Source: Lanius collurio | Lineage: Eukaryota > Chordata > Aves > Passeriformes > Laniidae | Length of the DNA: 64,000 nt | Assembly (NCBI GenBank): GCA_020086605.1 | Contig: JACBWW010000069.1 | Location: forward strand, 1,098,796-1,162,795 | Direction of reading: 5' to 3' | Shown here: piece after piece, positions 22,300 through 34,741 of the stretch | Layout of the letters: each line of letters begins with the position of its first letter | Numbering within the stretch: the first letter of the stretch is position 1 | Notes under the pieces: model-generated | Seen by the model: only the letters and a program-made list of their open reading frames with translations | Database searches by the model: none | Told to the model about the DNA's origin: nothing | Program-made: the position numbers and the translations under genes

Positions 22300-22640
22300 A
22301 GCCCAAAAATTGCTTATGTAACACTGGTTAACCATGCCCCTGTGCGAGGAGGTGGCAGCTGGGGCCAGAGAGCCAGGGCAGAGCGGTGTAGTTTGGGCTC
22401 TCGTAGGAGGCAAGAGCGTATTTGAGTAGCTCCTTGGTTACTAAGAGGTGTTAGTCATGGGGAAAGCTGTAGTATTTATTCCGTAAAATGTAAATACATA
22501 ACCCAAACCACAAAGGAATAACCATGGATGGAAATAGTGTAGCGTTTACTGAAGGAGCTGGGCTGATTTTCTACAGAAGCTGTATTTCCTCAGCCCCATA
22601 GAGCGTAATTCACCTTGAACGGAGCTTCTGCTCCAGCCCG
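22300..22640. promoter_or_regulatory. Candidate proximal upstream element of BMP4
   Basis: About 1.2 kb upstream of exon 1 is a non-repeat block with AACACTGGTTAACCATGCCC, TTCCGTAAAATGTAAATACA and CATAGAGCGTAATTCACCTT. It carries more CpG than the deserts around it. Confidence 0.25.
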
Positions 22641-23609
22641 TGGAGTTACACATCGGCTGAACTCAGTCCAGGCACACTAAACAACCCAGTGTGTTATATA
22701 TTCCAACCAAAAAAGTGATGCCAAAACGGAGCTAAAAATACAAATGTGGAAGGTTTGAAAAGCAAACACTGCTTAATTCAGCGGTAGATGCAACATTAAA
22801 GATCCAGCACATCAAAAACAGAGAACATTGTGTCTCCACTCAGCGCAAGGCTCAGCTCCCTTGATCACACCTCGCACGGGTGAGAGGGGATTGATGGTGG
22901 TCTTGCCTGTGACTCAGTCCTGGCCCGACTTTGGGATCTGTTGCCAGGTTTTTTCCTCTCTGTCTTCTGTGAGAAACCTTCTGGGAATCTCTGCACCTGG
23001 ACAGCAAGAGCACTGGTCTCCTCTGGAAGCAAAGCACCAGGGCTCTGGGGACATCACCCTGCAAAGACTGGCCAGACAAAGGGGTGATTCATCATGTGCA
23101 GACCTTGGCTGTGACAGTGGACTTTTTGGTGGCAGCAAGAAGCCAGGGAGCTGGCAGGTGTCCTGGAGCCCCAGTGCCCAGCTCTGCTTGTAGGGTTCAT
23201 TAGCTGAGGGGCAATTATTTGCTCACTTTTGTTTCAACCCGATAATCGTGGGTTTGCCCAGACATGTTCCTGATAAAATCCCAGCCACTCACATCTGACC
23301 CATTTCCAGGTTTTCTGTGCTCAGGACCTACTAGTAAGCACTGCAGGTTGATGTTCAGCACCTCTAGAAATTAGGCCAGCTCTGTTTACAAGGGAAACTT
23401 CTCCTCTAATGGCAGCATTTCAGGAGATGCCTCTGGACTCAGACCTTCCCAAACCAGTTCTTGCATCCTATGTTATTTTTAGAGCAGCTGCACCTTTTTG
23501 GGCTCTAAAGTTTGCAAACAACCTGCCTTGGGAAAAACAAAAAAGAAAGAAAGAAAAAAAAGAACTTGCCTCACCAGATTCGTGCTTCAGCAGAAACAAA
23601 CCTAAAACC

Positions 23610-23644
23610 ATAAATAAATAAATACATACATACATAAATAAATG
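23610..23644. repeat. (AAAT)n/(ACAT)n microsatellite
   Basis: TAAATAAATAAATACATACATACATAAATAAAT, a tetranucleotide repeat. Confidence 0.9.
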
Positions 23645-24492
23645 CCTATGTCAGAGACATTTTAATGACATGAATTACAGGAGGAGATGCCCATAAGTGT
23701 GCTAAGATCAATTCCCTCCTACCTTTCCTTTCAACTGCCCAAGCTTGTCTATTAAAACAAAGGGACCTGAGCAAACAACTCCAAGGGATTACATTTTCCA
23801 AAGCAGCTCCTCACTAAAGAGTAAAAACAAGTGCAGCTGCTTGAATGGCAAAAGGAATATTTTTTACAACCACTCTGAGATTTTCATGATTTCTCTGAGT
23901 GCTTCAGAGCTGGCCTGTTCTACCAGAATGTTCTACCTCCTCTTGAATAAATAAATTCATACTTCTCCTAAAACACAGAACTGGGCCCAGTTTGGACTTT
24001 ATTTCTGCTTTACTTTTAAGTGTCTCTGCCGAGGTGTCAGGACCACGTCTAGAACCACCCCTGAGCTAAGAGGAGAATCAGGTTCAGCACTGCTATTTTA
24101 TTCCAAACAGGGTGGATTTTTTTACAAATCCCTCCAAAAACACTGTGTGGGAACATTAAAATAATGCAGTTCTAAAAAGACAGTCTTTGGTAATCAGACA
24201 CATGACAGTCGAAACAGTAGGATTGTCTGCTCTTTTCTATTTTTAAGTTTTTAAGGATGATTTTTATTGTTTTGAGAATGCTATTAAAAGGTTAGCTGTC
24301 CCACGCAGGGTGAATCTTAAGTTGCTGTTACTTGACTCACTCACTTTCTCACTTTTCAGAGATGCCCAAGAGTGAGCAAGGCTAGAAATGTCACCCCTTG
24401 TTGTTCATACAGACACTCTCTTCTGCTGTGAGGTCTCTGCTGCTAAATATTGTTCACTTAGAGATGATGAGCCTCAAAACTGAGAGGAGTGG

Positions 24493-24710
24493 GTCTTTCA
24501 GGCTGGACATCAGGAAGAATGCCTTCACAGAAAGGGTGGTTAGGCATTGGAACGGGCTGTCCAGGGAGGGAATGGGATCAGCATTCCTGCAGGTGTTCAA
24601 GAAATGGCTCAGTGCTCTGGTCTGCTTGGGAAGGTGGTGATTGGTCAAAGGTTGGACCCAGTGATCTTGGAGGTTTTTTCCGACCTCAAAGTTCCTATGA
24701 TTCCATGATT
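24493..24710 (+). mobile_element. CR1 LINE 3' fragment
   Basis: GGCTGGACATCAGGAAGAAT, then GTGGTTAGGCATTGGAACGG and TTTTTTCCGACCTCAAAG, ending in TCCTATGATTCCATGATT. The translation is the CR1 ORF2 C-terminus (FRLDIRKNAF). Confidence 0.88.
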
Positions 24711-25259
24711 AGGGAAGTGCTTCAGCAACTTAACTCATAAAATAAAGGGAGAACCATTTTAATGGTCTGTTGTTAAAATTCCCCTGAGCTATGTTAGAAA
24801 CACATCTGTTGTAAAATCATCTCCACATCAATGGGTTTCCTCGAGGGATGTTACAAGAAGAACATGCACTGATTTCATCCAGCTTTTGGAAAGAATCGCT
24901 GCCTTTAGCCCACGTTTGCTTCGGCACTGGGTTGCTCCCCACCCCATCAAAACCTCATCCCTGTGAAGCAAGGAAGGCCTCCAGAAGATGAAGGACTCAT
25001 TCCTCCTGCTCTGCAATTGTGGCTGGTGCTAATAAAGCCCATCATTCTCCTAAAGAGTGCCGTCCAGCCATGTGGCTACCGGAGACAAGCAGATTCCTTT
25101 TGGATCTCATGAATCATGAAGGTTTTTGGAGAATAGCACAGGGCTGGCAGCTCCCTGACCTTACAAACCACTCAGTGTGTCTCTAGCCCTGAGATGTGGC
25201 TTTGTCTGAGTCCTGCTGTGACTGATGTTTCGCTCTCCCTCACAGCCAAAATCTGCAAT

Positions 25260-25460
25260 TCCACACAACCACGTAGCACCTCTGGAGTGCCGACATTTGT
25301 CTTTGTCCTTTAATTGCAGCTTGAGATCTGCTGCCAGCAGAAACTTTAATGATCTCAAACACTACTACGAGGTGTAAATAAACAGAGCAGAACAATGGCT
25401 GTAGAAATAATTCACGTGAGCTCTACTGGATCTTTAGCAACAGCAAAGGACTTTACTAGT
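25260..25460. promoter_or_regulatory. Candidate conserved non-coding element
   Basis: TTTGTCCTTTAATTGCAGCT, AACTTTAATGATCTCAAACA and AACAATGGCTGTAGAAATAA (an ACAATGG SOX-type site) form a motif-rich, non-repeat block. Confidence 0.28.
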
Positions 25461-25803
25461 ACGTGTTATAGCAAGCGCTGGGAAATGTCAGCACATGGAT
25501 GAATTTAGTGTTCATTAATGTGAACATCCTCACCTGAAAGCAGAGAGGAAGGATCCTGCCCAGGAGTCCCTCTTGGGAAACATGGCTATGCCCTGTGGCC
25601 TCCACCTCCAGCAATAACAAACTGGTGGGGCTCATTTCTGCCAGTTGCCTGGTGACAAGGTTCATACTCACAATTAATCATCATTCTTAGAAAGTGCTCA
25701 CTGAATAAACTTACACAGGGTGTGTGTGAGCAAAGCACGAGCCTCCCACAGACACGTGACACTGAAAAGATGGTTTCTGAGGGAAAGGCTCCTGCTCACA
25801 CTG

Positions 25804-26046
25804 TCACAGAATATCCTGAGCTGGAAGAGACTCACAAGGATCAGAGTCCAACTCCTGGCCCTGCACAGACACCCCAACAATCCCATCCTGTTCCTGAGAG
25901 CGCTGTCCAAACGCTCCTGGAGCTCTGGCAGCCTCGGGGCTGTGCCCGTTCCCTGGGGAGCCTGGGCAGTGCCAGCACCCTCTGGGGGAAGAACCTTTTC
26001 CTGATATCCAACCTAAACCTGACACAGCTGCAATCCTTCCTGACAA
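25804..26046 (-). mobile_element. CR1 LINE 3' fragment
   Basis: It starts CACAGAATATCCTGAGCTGG and runs to TGATATCCAACCTAAACCTG. It is of the same subfamily as 449-705, with long identical stretches over the GAGCTCTGGCAGCCTCGGGG region. Confidence 0.87.
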
Positions 26047-26475
26047 ACCTTTCAGCAGGACCTACTCCAGCCCAGCATGGCAAGGCTCTCTGTTCTATTA
26101 TTGATCAAGCAAGCTAACGAGTGAGGTGTTAGCTGGGTTTATTTTCAATTAGAGACATTCTTACTCACTATTCCCTGCTCTGCTTTGTTGTGGGGCAATA
26201 AAAAAACCCTTGCAAGCAGAATCAAAGCCCACCTTCTGCCCCAAACAACCATGACCCAAAAGTACTTGAGCAGGGGTGCAGTTTGTGTCAACAGTAGTGA
26301 AACCTGATTTCATTTTTGGCTCTTTTCTACATAAGCAATGATCTGTTTTCCTCTTCCCTGCTTCCATCACAGACACTGACTCAGCAGCCCAAAGGAGGCC
26401 TTTGCAACCTGGGAAGTTCAAAGGCAATAGATTTGGTGCAGAGCTACAAGTACTGGGATGCCTAAAGGAAGGCTG

Positions 26476-26565
26476 TCCTAGTGATGAAGGACCTGATTTG
26501 GACTTCAGAAGGTCTGGGTTTAGCTTTGTGCTTTTGTGACAGTGGCTGAATCATCAGGAATCTAC
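26476..26565 (+). mobile_element. Possible MIR-like remnant
   Basis: GTCCTAGTGATGAAGGACCT, then CAGAAGGTCTGGGTTTAGCT resembles the tRNA-derived head of MIR. It is weak and short. Confidence 0.35.
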
Positions 26566-26923
26566 TTTATCCAAGTGGTTAGGAGTATATTAAACAGTGA
26601 AGAGTAATTTAAAAACATGGGAAAGGAGGCAATTAGAATTAAAAGCAGGTCAGAGCCTCCATTCTGGAAGAACAAGAGCATTTTGCACCGTTCTCAGAAA
26701 TAAATAAAAAATAAACACTACTTCTGACCAGGTCTTCAATCTGAACCCAACAAACAAAAGGCTTTTAAACCATTTCAGTGGGACTCCAGCCCCTGGGAAA
26801 ATACTGGAGGAGTAACAGGACATGGAGACTCTGTATGATCTCTCACTGACAGCATGTGGAACAAAAGTTGTACTGCCCTGCCCATCACTGGAGAGACACC
26901 CGGTCATTCACTGTCACCCATGG

Positions 26924-27024
26924 CAGGAGAAGGAGAAGGAGAAGGAGAAGGAGAAGGAGAAGAAAAGTGATAAGAAAAAGAAGAAAGAGGAGAAGAATAG
27001 GAGGAAGAAGGTAAGAAGAAGCAA
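26924..27024. repeat. Polypurine tract with (GGAGAA)n core
   Basis: About six GGAGAA units (26926-26963) are followed by about 60 bases of almost pure A/G. Such mirror-type polypurine DNA can form triplex structures. Confidence 0.9.
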
Positions 27025-29570
27025 AAGTGAATATGCCTGGAAACGAGAGATTAAACACATTGTAGTCAGAGCTGTGTTTCCAGCGTTTTCCAGAAATACT
27101 CATCAGGGCTTTACATTACTGGCTGGCAGCCACGTGGCCTGTGAACTGAAGGGAGGCCAATTTCTTGACCCGTAGGTTTCAATGCAAAGACAGTCTGTCC
27201 TCTCTGATACCTTATCCAAACGATGTGGGCAAACCAGCGTTGTACGTGCGTTCCGTGCGTGTGTGATCCCACAGGCAAACCAGCCTTTCTATTTCTATTT
27301 CTCAAAATACCAGCTACCAAATAGCTTACAGAGGGATAAAACTGAGGAACCAGCTCAGATTAAGGAAAAAAAAAAAGAAAGGAGAAGAGGGACTTTTAGA
27401 AAGGAATATCTAAAAGTCAGATTGAAGAGGAAAAAAAGTGAAATGGCAAAAAATGAGTGAGTCGGGAGACATTTCATATCTCTCTCTTGCACATGAAGGG
27501 GCCTCGGAAGTGAGAGGGTGCTCACCTCCACAGAGGTCCACCTGGGCAGAGGGTTTACAGAGCCAGACCTCAGAGGATCAGCAGGAACATAGAACAGGAG
27601 AGAAAACCGATATGGGAAAGAAGTGAAAACCAAGAAGGCAAATTCAGTCTGGGCAAAGGGCCAAGGCATGGCCAAGTGCAATTCTAGAAAACAGGACTGG
27701 AGCCAGAGGCACCAAGGTGTCATGACAGGCCTGCACGGGTCTGCAATGACAACCCAGAATGATGCACCTGCCAGGAGCACAGCATCACCCAGACAGGATG
27801 AGAAATAGGCTTTAAACAAGATTTTTGAACAAAAGTCTCAGGATGAAGGGCCTGAACCAGCAGTTTCTACTTGTGCAGGATCTGGAGTTAGCATAAGGCT
27901 GGTATCTCTCAGCAGCAGCCCCCTGGGCACACGGGAGTTACACTTTGAGTCAGGGAAAGTAGAACTAAGTTACAGCAGTTTCCCTGAGGACCTGTTTGTT
28001 CCCCTGGTTTCACCCTGCATTCCTGCTTGTTCCACCTCTGTCCTGCTGACTCTGCTGCCTTTTCCCACCCTCTGTACACATACCTGATAGAGCAGCAAGC
28101 CTCAGAACCAGGTATTGTATGCAGCACCACACCCCATTTCGAAGAAATATTGCAAAAAGCAAATGTGAAATGTCATTTATAAAACAGGCATCAGGTCACA
28201 AATGTTCCTCACAAACACCCAACACTGAGGTTACTCCATGGTTGCCAAAAAGTCACCTGTCCTGTCCCCAGAGGCCTCAGCAGGTCACTTCATCTCCCAT
28301 CCCTCTTTCCCTACATAGCACTTAGGTGCAAAGTGGTGCAGGAATCCTGATGCCCGTCCTTTACAGCCCAGGCTGAGGAGCTGAGTGGTGTTGGGGCTTC
28401 AGGGATTGCAGGACAGAAATGAAGTGGATTAAGGCAGATGTTTGAAGAGCAGAGGATAAAATGAGAAGGCCAAAGAGGACTTAGGGTGAGTGAGTGTTGA
28501 CTTGAGTCAGGGACAGTGGAGACAAACCCCAGACCCAAAATAGCAAGGTGAGATTGATGGAATCTCTCTCAGGGTAGTGCTGTGAGGAGAGCTTGGACTT
28601 GCAAAGCTGTTGTGTGATTTTTTTTTCCCTCTTTTGGGACCACTGGCTGCCCACAGAACAGCCACCATCCTTTTTCACAGGTTCCCCAACTATTAAAACA
28701 CCAGGAGTCCAGGATGAGACCACCACAGGAGGTGCCTTGATATGGATGGCACAACTGGATTGCTTCCATCGTGTTTTCTACTGGAGAGAGGGACTGGAAG
28801 CAGATTCCTGAATGTATCTATGGGGTTGAGAATGGCTATGAGCTAGGGGCTGAGAGAGAGTCATCAGAACTTTGGACACCAAACACTGTGCCTATGGTTG
28901 CAGGAGGTGCACAACTCCAATGTCTCAGAGTATCTCCCAATCCACTCTCAACCCTTTCCAGAATACAGAGAATTTACCTCACCTAGCATCCTCCCTTCCC
29001 TGTTCACACAGGATCACCCTTGGCCTTTTACCCAAGGATCCCTTTCACACAGGATTACCTTTTACCCAAACTAGCAAAACTCAAAGCCCAGTCTGAAAAA
29101 AAAAACAAACCTAAAAACTGATATGAAACCCAAAAACACAGCACTGTACAAAAGGCATTTTTAAAACAGAAACTAACTAAAGGCTGGGCTTTGTTCTCTT
29201 GCTTGAGGCATGTAAATGCTCTGTTCATACATTTCAAACTCTTCCCAGCAACAGAGCTCCCAAAGCACTTGTCTGTGGGGTGAGCAGCTTCATGTCTCCC
29301 ATGGCAGAGGGCACCCACAGTGATCTGGCTCGCGTTACTGAGCAGGATCAGATGATAGATGAAGATCCATGATGCTGAGCACCAGCTCACGGGTCAAAGT
29401 CTTTCCCTTCTATTTGAAAATCCTCCTGCACCTTTCTTTCCCAAAGTAAGTAGAGACCCTTCATTCTCCAAAGGCTTTTGTTGCTACCAAGCTTTATGTA
29501 CTCACACATCCCTGCTAGAGCAAGAATTCAGCACAAGAGAATTGGCACAGTATGTTCCAGCTCACATAAA

Positions 29571-29589
29571 TTTGTTGTTGTTGTTGTTA
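29571..29589. repeat. (TTG)6 microsatellite
   Basis: TTGTTGTTGTTGTTGTT, followed by ATAATAAAA. Confidence 0.9.
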
Positions 29590-29811
29590 TAATAAAATCT
29601 TTTGTAAAACTGTTCATTCTACTGCCCCATGAGAGATGAATAGTAAATCCAGCCAAAAAAAATCTGCCCCACGTCCCTGGATCTAAGGAAATGTAGATTT
29701 GTCGCTTTTCAGTATCTTTGTATGCTGCTAGATTTTCTCCTCGTAATTTTATGCTGCTCAGGCACCTAATCACCTAAGTGGTCCCAGGAGAGAGGAATTG
29801 GCTTCCTCTAA

Positions 29812-29841
29812 GGAAAAGAAAAAAAAAAAAAAAAAGAAAAG
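29812..29841. repeat. Poly(A) tract
   Basis: GGAAAAGAA then a run of about 17 A and GAAAA. No LINE or SINE body is recognisable beside it. Confidence 0.9.
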
Positions 29842-31804
29842 GGGTGTTTATTTGCAATTTACCTTACCTGACTTGTTTAAAGTGTTATCAGAATGCAAGC
29901 ACGTACTTTCTTCTCTTCATTTCAGTTGATATCCAAGATTTGCTTGAATTGAGAACGTCTAAAGCCTCAGGCATGATCCTGGGTGTTCTCAAGACTTAAA
30001 TGCCACTGCTTAAAGAGTTAAAGATCTAGATGGCTGCACTAAGAGGATGATAAACTAATCACTCACTCACTGCTGGTGAGCCTGGTGTCATTTACTGAAA
30101 CATGGAATGCATTTAACAATGTAAGAGAAACTCCATGCAGTGCAAAAGCCAAAGATTATTGTTAGATTGTCAGGGTTTACTTTGGAGAAAGTCCTCAGTC
30201 TAATTACCTATGTTTAAGCAACAGAAGTATTTTTGCCCTCGTTGAAGAAGTTCACATTTTCCTTTCAAGCCAATGGATGGGTTTTTTAATGCTACTAAGG
30301 ACTGCAGATTCTGTTCAGGGGGCCACAAAAATTTAAGACAGGGACTAGGTAGAAGAAGCAATTCTTCCAGGAAGTAAGTAAAAAATGAGAAAAGTAGAAA
30401 TAAAAATTGGACTACTAGTACTGAACATTTACCTATTGATTTGTGTCTTCCAGTTCTGTGAAATAGCTGGAAAGAAAAGGACAGCTCTTGGCACTCAACA
30501 GAAATGCATATTTAAAAGCCGCACTATTTTTTAATGTTATTGGAAAAGAAAAAACTTTAAATCCTTTTCACTGCAATCTCTGAGCCTTGAAGGAAAAGAA
30601 AGTCCAAGATTTTGGTTTTGCATTTTTTGCACCAGAATTTGGTGAATATTGGCAGTTTTTCTTAAAATGAGATCTTTGTTAACGATCAAGATACCAAACA
30701 AGAATAAGACATCAAAGGGATTTTGTAGCGCACACCCACTGGGCATCCAAACTGCAAATATCACTTTTTTTCCTCTTTTACTCTATTAAACTTCAACTCC
30801 CTTGTGCAAGCAGTTGGTACAGGACCCTTTCCCAGTGCACCAAATCCCAGAGCTACTCCCAGTGGATGCCACCAGAATTTTTTTGTTGATAGGAAAGCAA
30901 GGCCTGGAGTGACAGAGCCAAATGAAGGTGTGACCATAACTCATCGTTGTGGATCAGTGTCACTTTGACCCAGCAAACATGGGCAAAAACAGGCAGTGCA
31001 GTGACATCAACACGTCCTGGCAGCCAAACCACCCTCCTGAGACTCTGGCTGGGTGCTCTGATGTGGCCATTGCACATCCCTGCACACCAGTGCCAGTCTG
31101 ACCCAATAAATACAGGTAACAAAAGCAGAGGAAACAACAGCAGCTTAGCAAGTGTAAACTGCTTACCCGTTCTCCAGAGACTCACAGTGGACACTCTGCT
31201 CCCCAGCTCGGACAAAGCTTGTCCCATGGCTCTGCTGCTGTGACCCAAATGACTTCTGAGGAGAAGGGGGAGGAGGCAGAAACACCTTCTAATGACAGCT
31301 GCCTTCATGACAAGCCTGGCAAGACAGCACATGATCATTTTCCCTGCTGGGTGATGGCTGGTGGCTCAGGTAGTTCTGCTGACCTTGGTTAGGGCAATCT
31401 CTGAAGAAGTAAGCAAAGCTCCAGCCTGAACCAAAGGATTAAAATCCAGCTGTATAGGTAGAAATTCAGCTGATCAAACAGAGATGTCTTCAGCATCATC
31501 CTGAAATGAACATCAAAAATAGATCAGCTTGTTCTCAAGCAGTGGCTATTTTCCTGCACACCTAAAAGGAGAATCCAAATGAGTAAGTCAGGTGTTGCTG
31601 TGCACACTGTAAAGATCTAAAGGCAGCAAAGAGAAATGCTATTCAAAGGAACCTGCTCTTCCTGTTGTGTAAACCTCTCCCTCTACAAAGAGGCAACATT
31701 TTCCCTAGGAACTGTGTGACAACACTTGCTTCACTGCACTGCGTGAAAGAGAGAGCAAACACTTTGAGATCAGTGGGACCAAAACATGTTTTTTTTAAGA
31801 GGGC

Positions 31805-32086
31805 ATGGAGTGACAGGACAAGGGGGAATGGCTTTAAACTGACAGAAATCATGATCAGTTTAGAGATTAGAAAGAATTTCTTCCCTGTGAGGGTGGAGAG
31901 GCCCTGGCACAGGGTGCCCAGGGAAGCTGTGGCTGCCCCTGGATCCCTGGAAGTGTCCAAGGCCAGGTTGGACATTGGGGCTGGGAGCAGCCTGGGCTAG
32001 TGGAAGGTGTCCCTGTCCATGGCAGGGGATAGAACAAGATGGTCTTTAGAGTCCCTTCCAACCCAAACCATTCTAGGATTCTGTAA
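31805..32086 (+). mobile_element. CR1 LINE 3' fragment
   Basis: TGGAGTGACAGGACAAGGGG, then AGAAAGAATTTCTTCCCTGT and GTCCCTTCCAACCCAAACCA, ending in TTCTAGGATTCTGTAAT. The ORF2 C-terminal remnant (SDRTRGNGFKL) is readable. Confidence 0.92.
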
Positions 32087-32341
32087 TAAGAACTGGGGAA
32101 CTTTTGAAATACACTCACAGCTCCACAGACCACAATTACTACTGCAGAGCTAACTGTTTCTATTTCATCTATATGTGCATGATTTTAGGACTTGAAAAAC
32201 TGCTGCCCTTGTACTTCTCAGCAGCTAATAAAAACCCTTGTTAGCAACATCTGGATACAAGATAAGGGAACCTTACAAGGAAACATGAGGCATTCAACAG
32301 GTTTCTGCAGTGGGATCTTCGTCGATCCTCTGAGGACTCTG

Positions 32342-32402
32342 CTCCAAAGTCCGCTGAGGTGTTGGGGTGTTTTTCCACTGACTTCACTGGGCTCCAAACC
32401 AA
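32342..32402. repeat. Old palindromic element, CCAAAGTC / TGACTTCACTGGG type
   Basis: CTCCAAAGTCCGCTGAGGTG followed by TTTTCCACTGACTTCACTGG and GCTCCAAACC. The arms are partly complementary. The layout matches a palindromic ancient repeat (CCAAAGCCCATTGAAGTCAA and its complement) that I recall as common in turtles and archosaurs. I do not recall its family name. Confidence 0.45.
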
Positions 32403-32514
32403 GACCTAAAGCCTCCCTGCTGTGTTTTGGACATTTATTTGTGTTTGATCTGTAATAAGATCTTTCATTTCTCTTATTCCTGTAAAAACAAATAAAGCCA
32501 GAGCACAAGAAAGC

Positions 32515-32640
32515 AACTAAACACATGCTTAGCTTTAAGCATATCCCTAAACCCTCTCACTTAAAGTCCTTAATTCTATGGACTCCTGGGAAAGAAAAGC
32601 ACATGCTTAAAGTTAAACACGTGCTTGGGGTCTTTGCTAA
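32515..32640. repeat. Palindromic element with ACATGCTTAA arms (both arms)
   Basis: The left arm ACACATGCTTAGCTTTAAGC (32521-32540) and the right arm AGCACATGCTTAAAGTTAAA (32598-32617) are inverted copies about 55 bp apart. Single arms recur at 48561-48635 and 53517-53572. It looks like a MITE-like old DNA transposon. Confidence 0.6.
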
Positions 32641-34741
32641 TTAGTGATGGCCTTGTGTCTTACAGGGCCCTTAGAGCATCTGGGGTTTTAGGGCCCATAT
32701 GGGAGAAATTACTTGGAGACCATCTCAGAAGTGTAACTTTTAGTACTGTATCTGATGCTGGAAGCCTTTCTTTAGTGGCTTAAAGACTGATTCTGTTACA
32801 ACACCATTTACAAGTAGTTGAGGGAAGAATTTCTTTGACACTTGTAAAAATAAGAATATCTAAAACCAGAATCTTACTACAACACCGGCCCATCAGGATG
32901 GTCAGTCTAATCAACCTAAAACTCCCTTTTGGAATGGGTGTGTTTATTGGCATCTCAAGAGCAAAACTGTCTCCCTTCAGCCAAAGTTTTGTCCCTGACA
33001 TCCTTCACTTTGCTTAGAGGATAAGTCTGGCTCTGGAAGACAAGTGAGCCTTTACCTTTGGGTCAGGCAGCAAAAGGAAGAACATTCCCAGTAAACTGCA
33101 CAGAGCAAAAAGTGCTTTTTCTCACTGCACTATGTTTATTTTGGACCTCTGCTAAAGTGTTAGAACTCTCTTTAGCTATCTTGATCAGGCAAGGCCTGAA
33201 ATGTAACGTGTCTGACAGGTCAAATCAGTGTTCTTCCCAGGGAGAGAACATTTGGGAAGTTTCTTCACAAAACACATGCTAGCTCACATGAAACCTCTCA
33301 CCTTGTCAGCATCTCCTCCACAAGGACTGAAACTTGTCTTTCTGTGGCTCTTGCACTCTGCCTCTTACATGTTCCTGAACTCTTTTTCAAAGTGCATCAG
33401 TGCACTCAGCTTCAGATGCTCTTGGACTTTCAGCTCTCTATTAAACTTTATGCTGTTCCCCGTTTATAGATTAATTGTTCTGGAGGCAGAACAATGAGGC
33501 CATGTCCATTAGCGAGGAATCTGGATCAGATGTGAGCACACAACATTTCTCTCAACTGCCAAAGCATGCAGCCTGGTGCTCCTGCTGGCTTTCCTATTTA
33601 TACAGCCTGTGGGAAGACAGGTGATATCTGAACCCAGCAGAAAGCCTTCAGAAGAATATTTTTTTGAGAGAAAAGTGATTGTTTGGATGCTTTCCATCAT
33701 GTGGCTGCAGTGTCTTTGATCTGAAACTAGATTTACCACAGCTTCACACTTACCCCTGAGGAACAGAGAAGTTGTGAGTCGATGCATCAACCATCAGAAC
33801 CACCATGAACAAAAAGCTGCTCCAGGCTGTGCTTGCCTAGAAGCACCAGCTGCACAGTCCTCCCCAGTCCCAAGTCTAGTTAAACACCAAAAATAACCTC
33901 AGCTTAGCCCTTGGTGTTTTAAGGATGGAAAGGAGGATAAACACAGAGAATTTTTCCTGGATCCTTCTGCAGCCCCAGTTTTTAAGTTGGTGATCTCCTT
34001 AACTCTCTGATTCTTCAGTGCCAAAGGCCCAGCTTATAGTGGCTGAATAGATTAAACATTTGTAAGAGGCATCAGATCCACCTTCTCTCAACCTCAGAAC
34101 AATAGATGCAAAGCAAAAGGGCCCAGGATGTCCATCCAATGGTAACACCGTGGATGGTTTTTGCAGCTGAAACAGTCACACTGGTATTTCCAGTGCTCTC
34201 TGAGCAGCCCATGTAATAAAGGAGAATTTACAACCAAAAACTCACCAGCATCTTCTGTGCTGAGTCTCCGATTGCATTAAATGTCCTGGAGTTATGATCC
34301 ACTTTTAAACTTCCTTTTGGGGATGACCTGTATCACTTGTTGGAGAGCAGGGGTTGATATCACTGCAGGCAAGCTGATTTTAGAAAGTCAGCATGAAGGA
34401 CATACCATACAATTTAAAATTACTCTCTGGTACCCTGCTCAATGCTTTCCCAGAGACTTCTTTCCTTACAGCCTGTGGAAATGAAATACTGTCTTCCTTC
34501 TGACAGCAAATAGGTAAAAGAGTTTCCCAAGAAAGTTGGGGAAAGAAAATTGTGTTCAATACACTTCCTAAACTCAAAGAAGAATGGAAGGCTGTACTCT
34601 CAGTAGACCTCAGAAAATTCACTTCTTTCACCACCAGATTCCTGTTCCCAATGCTAACTCTAACCTCTCTGTTTCCCTTCCTTTCCACACAAGATTGATT
34701 CACAGAACTTGATTTAAAGGATGTTTATTTCCATAACAAAA
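32641..34741. other. Upstream desert, nothing recognised
   Basis: AT-rich unique sequence after the palindromic elements. No exon is seen. Confidence 0.5.

Larger units (their letters stand above)
21703..24492. other. Proximal BMP4 upstream region
   Basis: No CR1 is recognised. It contains the 13-bp inverted repeat, the candidate block at 22300-22640 and a tetranucleotide repeat at 23610. Upstream promoter elements are likely, but none can be named. Confidence 0.5.
26566..31804. other. Upstream desert, mostly unique
   Basis: Only the polypurine tract, a TTG repeat and a poly(A) tract stand out. Frames of up to 161 codons have no recognisable content. Confidence 0.5.

Noticed and set aside
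26822..27175. 117-codon lysine-rich frame over the polypurine tract
   Set aside because: The frame exists because (GGAGAA)n cannot encode a stop. It is low-complexity, not a gene.
29812..29841. Poly(A) tract as the tail of a processed pseudogene
   Set aside because: No recognisable coding or retroelement body lies upstream and no target-site duplication was seen.
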